From assembly GCA_905221105.1 (NCBI GenBank), contig CAJNBW010000016.1, positions 1 through 6,811 of the forward strand: a stretch of DNA of 6,811 bases, given 5' to 3'. Shown here in pieces: positions 5,463 through 6,811 of this stretch (position 1 is its first letter; every line of letters starts with the position of its first letter). The notes under the pieces were generated by a model. It was not told where the DNA came from and made no database searches. It worked only from the letters and a program-made list of their open reading frames with translations. Made by a program: the position numbers and the translations under genes. Source of the stretch: a bacterium (GTDB taxonomy: Bacteria > Bacillota > Bacilli > Lactobacillales > Streptococcaceae).

Positions 5463-5482
5463 CTTGAAGGAGAACCCCTATT

Positions 5483-6811
5483 GTGTCAAACAAACCAATA
5501 GTAGATATGATTGAAACCATTGAGTATTTTGCTCAGACCCAGCCTAGCTATCCTGTCTATAATGTTTTGGGGCAGGAACACACTTATGGCGATTTAAAGG
5601 CTGATTCGGATAGTTTGGCTGTAGCCATTGACCAACTAGGCTTGCCAGAGAAGTCTCCTGTGGTCGTTTTTGGTGGCCAAGAATATGAAATGTTGGCAAC
5701 TTTTGTAGCACTGACTAAGTCGGGGCATGCCTACATTCCAATTGACAGCCATTCGGCCTTGGAGCGAGTTTCAGCTATTTTAGAAGTAGCAGAGCCAAGT
5801 TTGATTATTGCCATTTCAGACTTTCCATTAGAGCAGGTTTCTACACCGATGATGAATCTAGCTCAGGTTCAAGAAGCCTTTGCTCAAGGGACCAGCTATG
5901 AAATCACGCATCCAGTCAAGGGAGATGATAATTACTACATTATCTTTACTTCTGGTACAACTGGTAAGCCAAAGGGAGTGCAGATTTCCCATGACAATCT
6001 CCTCAGCTTTACCAACTGGATGATTACAGACAAGGAATTTGCGACGCCAGGTCGTCCACAAATGCTGGCTCAGCCACCTTATTCTTTTGACCTGTCTGTC
6101 ATGTACTGGGCTCCGACCTTGGCATTAGGTGGTACACTTTTCGCTCTTCCATCTGCCATCACTCAGGACTTTAAGCAACTCTTTGCGACCATCTTTTCAT
6201 TGCCAATCGCTATCTGGACATCAACACCATCCTTTGCGGATATGGCCATGTTGTCTGAAGACTTCAACAGCGAGAAAATGCCTGATATTACGCATTTCTA
6301 CTTTGATGGGGAAGAATTGACAGTCAAAACAGCTCAAAAACTGCGCGAGCGTTTCCCAAATGCCCGTATTATCAATGCCTACGGCCCAACAGAAGCGACA
6401 GTGGCCTTGTCAGCTGTTGCCGTGACAGATGAGATGTTAGCGACTCTCAAACGCCTACCAATCGGCTATACCAAGGCTGATTCTCCAACCTTCATCATTG
6501 ACGAGGAAGGAAATAAACTGCCAAATGGGGAGCAAGGAGAAATCATTGTTTCTGGGCCAGCCGTTTCAAAAGGATATATGAACAATCCTGAAAAAACAGC
6601 GGAAGCTTTCTTTGAATTTGAAGGACTGCCAGCCTATCACACAGGAGATGTGGGAACCATGACGGATGAAGGCTTGCTTCTCTATGGCGGACGCATGGAC
6701 TTTCAGATTAAGTTCAATGGTTACCGTATTGAGTTAGAAGATGTCTCTCAAAATCTTAATAAGTCTCGTTATATCGAGTCTGCTGTCGCTGTTCCGCGCT
6801 ATAACAAAGAC
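5483..6811 (+). CDS. dltA: DltA, D-alanine--D-alanyl carrier protein ligase (partial, 3' end outside window)
   Basis: The adenylating enzyme that activates D-alanine with ATP and loads it on the phosphopantetheine of DltC, in the cytoplasm. The frame is open for 443 codons to the window edge; full-length pneumococcal DltA has about 516, so the C-terminal subdomain with the catalytic lysine region is missing only because the window ends. AMP-binding motifs are clear: [10 protein letters not shown] at 156-165 (P-loop-like A3), NAYGPTEAT at 298-306 (A5), YHTGDVG at 385-391 (A7) and [15 protein letters not shown] at 403-417 (A8/hinge). I start it at GTG 5483, giving Met-Ser-Asn-Lys-Pro-Ile, which fits the family; AAGGAG at 5467-5472 lies 10 nt before it. 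The next in-frame ATG is codon 9 and has no such site. D-alanylation reduces the negative charge of teichoic acid and raises resistance to cationic peptides. Confidence 0.93.
   Translation, partial: MSNKPIVDMIETIEYFAQTQPSYPVYNVLGQEHTYGDLKADSDSLAVAIDQLGLPEKSPVVVFGGQEYEMLATFVALTKSGHAYIPIDSHSALERVSAILEVAEPSLIIAISDFPLEQVSTPMMNLAQVQEAFAQGTSYEITHPVKGDDNYYIIFTSGTTGKPKGVQISHDNLLSFTNWMITDKEFATPGRPQMLAQPPYSFDLSVMYWAPTLALGGTLFALPSAITQDFKQLFATIFSLPIAIWTSTPSFADMAMLSEDFNSEKMPDITHFYFDGEELTVKTAQKLRERFPNARIINAYGPTEATVALSAVAVTDEMLATLKRLPIGYTKADSPTFIIDEEGNKLPNGEQGEIIVSGPAVSKGYMNNPEKTAEAFFEFEGLPAYHTGDVGTMTDEGLLLYGGRMDFQIKFNGYRIELEDVSQNLNKSRYIESAVAVPRYNKD

Noticed and set aside
5858..6320. Small ORFs at 5858-6061 (minus) and 6129-6320 (plus, other frame) inside dltA
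   Set aside because: The dltA frame is continuous from GTG 5483 to the window edge with all AMP-binding motifs, so these are out-of-frame shadows.

Overview
The window looks like chromosome from the mitis group of streptococci (Streptococcus pneumoniae, S. mitis, S. pseudopneumoniae or a close relative). The evidence is a BOX repeat with a 20/22 match to the classic BOX-A1R sequence, a textbook CiaR-type direct repeat, low-GC coding, and teichoic-acid genes that I recognise from pneumococcus: tarI (start only), tacF, licD1, licD2, dltX and dltA. The exact species cannot be fixed from the sequence alone.

Layout. Positions 1-10 hold the first codons of tarI (lic1 operon) on the minus strand. 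Positions 11-450 are a divergent control region. It has a proximal minus-strand promoter, a distal minus-strand promoter with a CiaR direct repeat, a boxB-less BOX element, and an extended -10 promoter for the plus-strand lic2 operon. Positions 451-3562 carry lic2: tacF (teichoic-acid flippase), licD1 and licD2 (tandem phosphocholine transferases), spaced by 9 nt and 1 nt. A MITE-like inverted-repeat element follows, split at about 3630/5069 by a complete 1438-bp IS3-family (IS150 subgroup, IS861-like) insertion sequence with orfA, orfB and a -1 frameshift signal. After the second half of the split repeat comes a promoter and the start of the dlt operon: dltX (43 aa) and dltA (first 443 codons, running off the right edge).

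How the genes fit together. The lic1 and lic2 products make CDP-choline and CDP-ribitol, put phosphocholine on the teichoic-acid precursor and flip it across the membrane. The dlt products put D-alanine on the same polymer. The window therefore joins both decorations of one polymer, phosphocholine and D-alanine. As I remember pneumococcal genomes, lic and dlt lie far apart, so their adjacency here, with an IS lacking target duplications at the joint, is the most notable feature. I see no wholly unknown system. The points of most interest are the lic-IS-dlt junction, the hairpin that covers the orfA ribosome binding site and doubles as a terminator, and the stacked controls between tarI and tacF.
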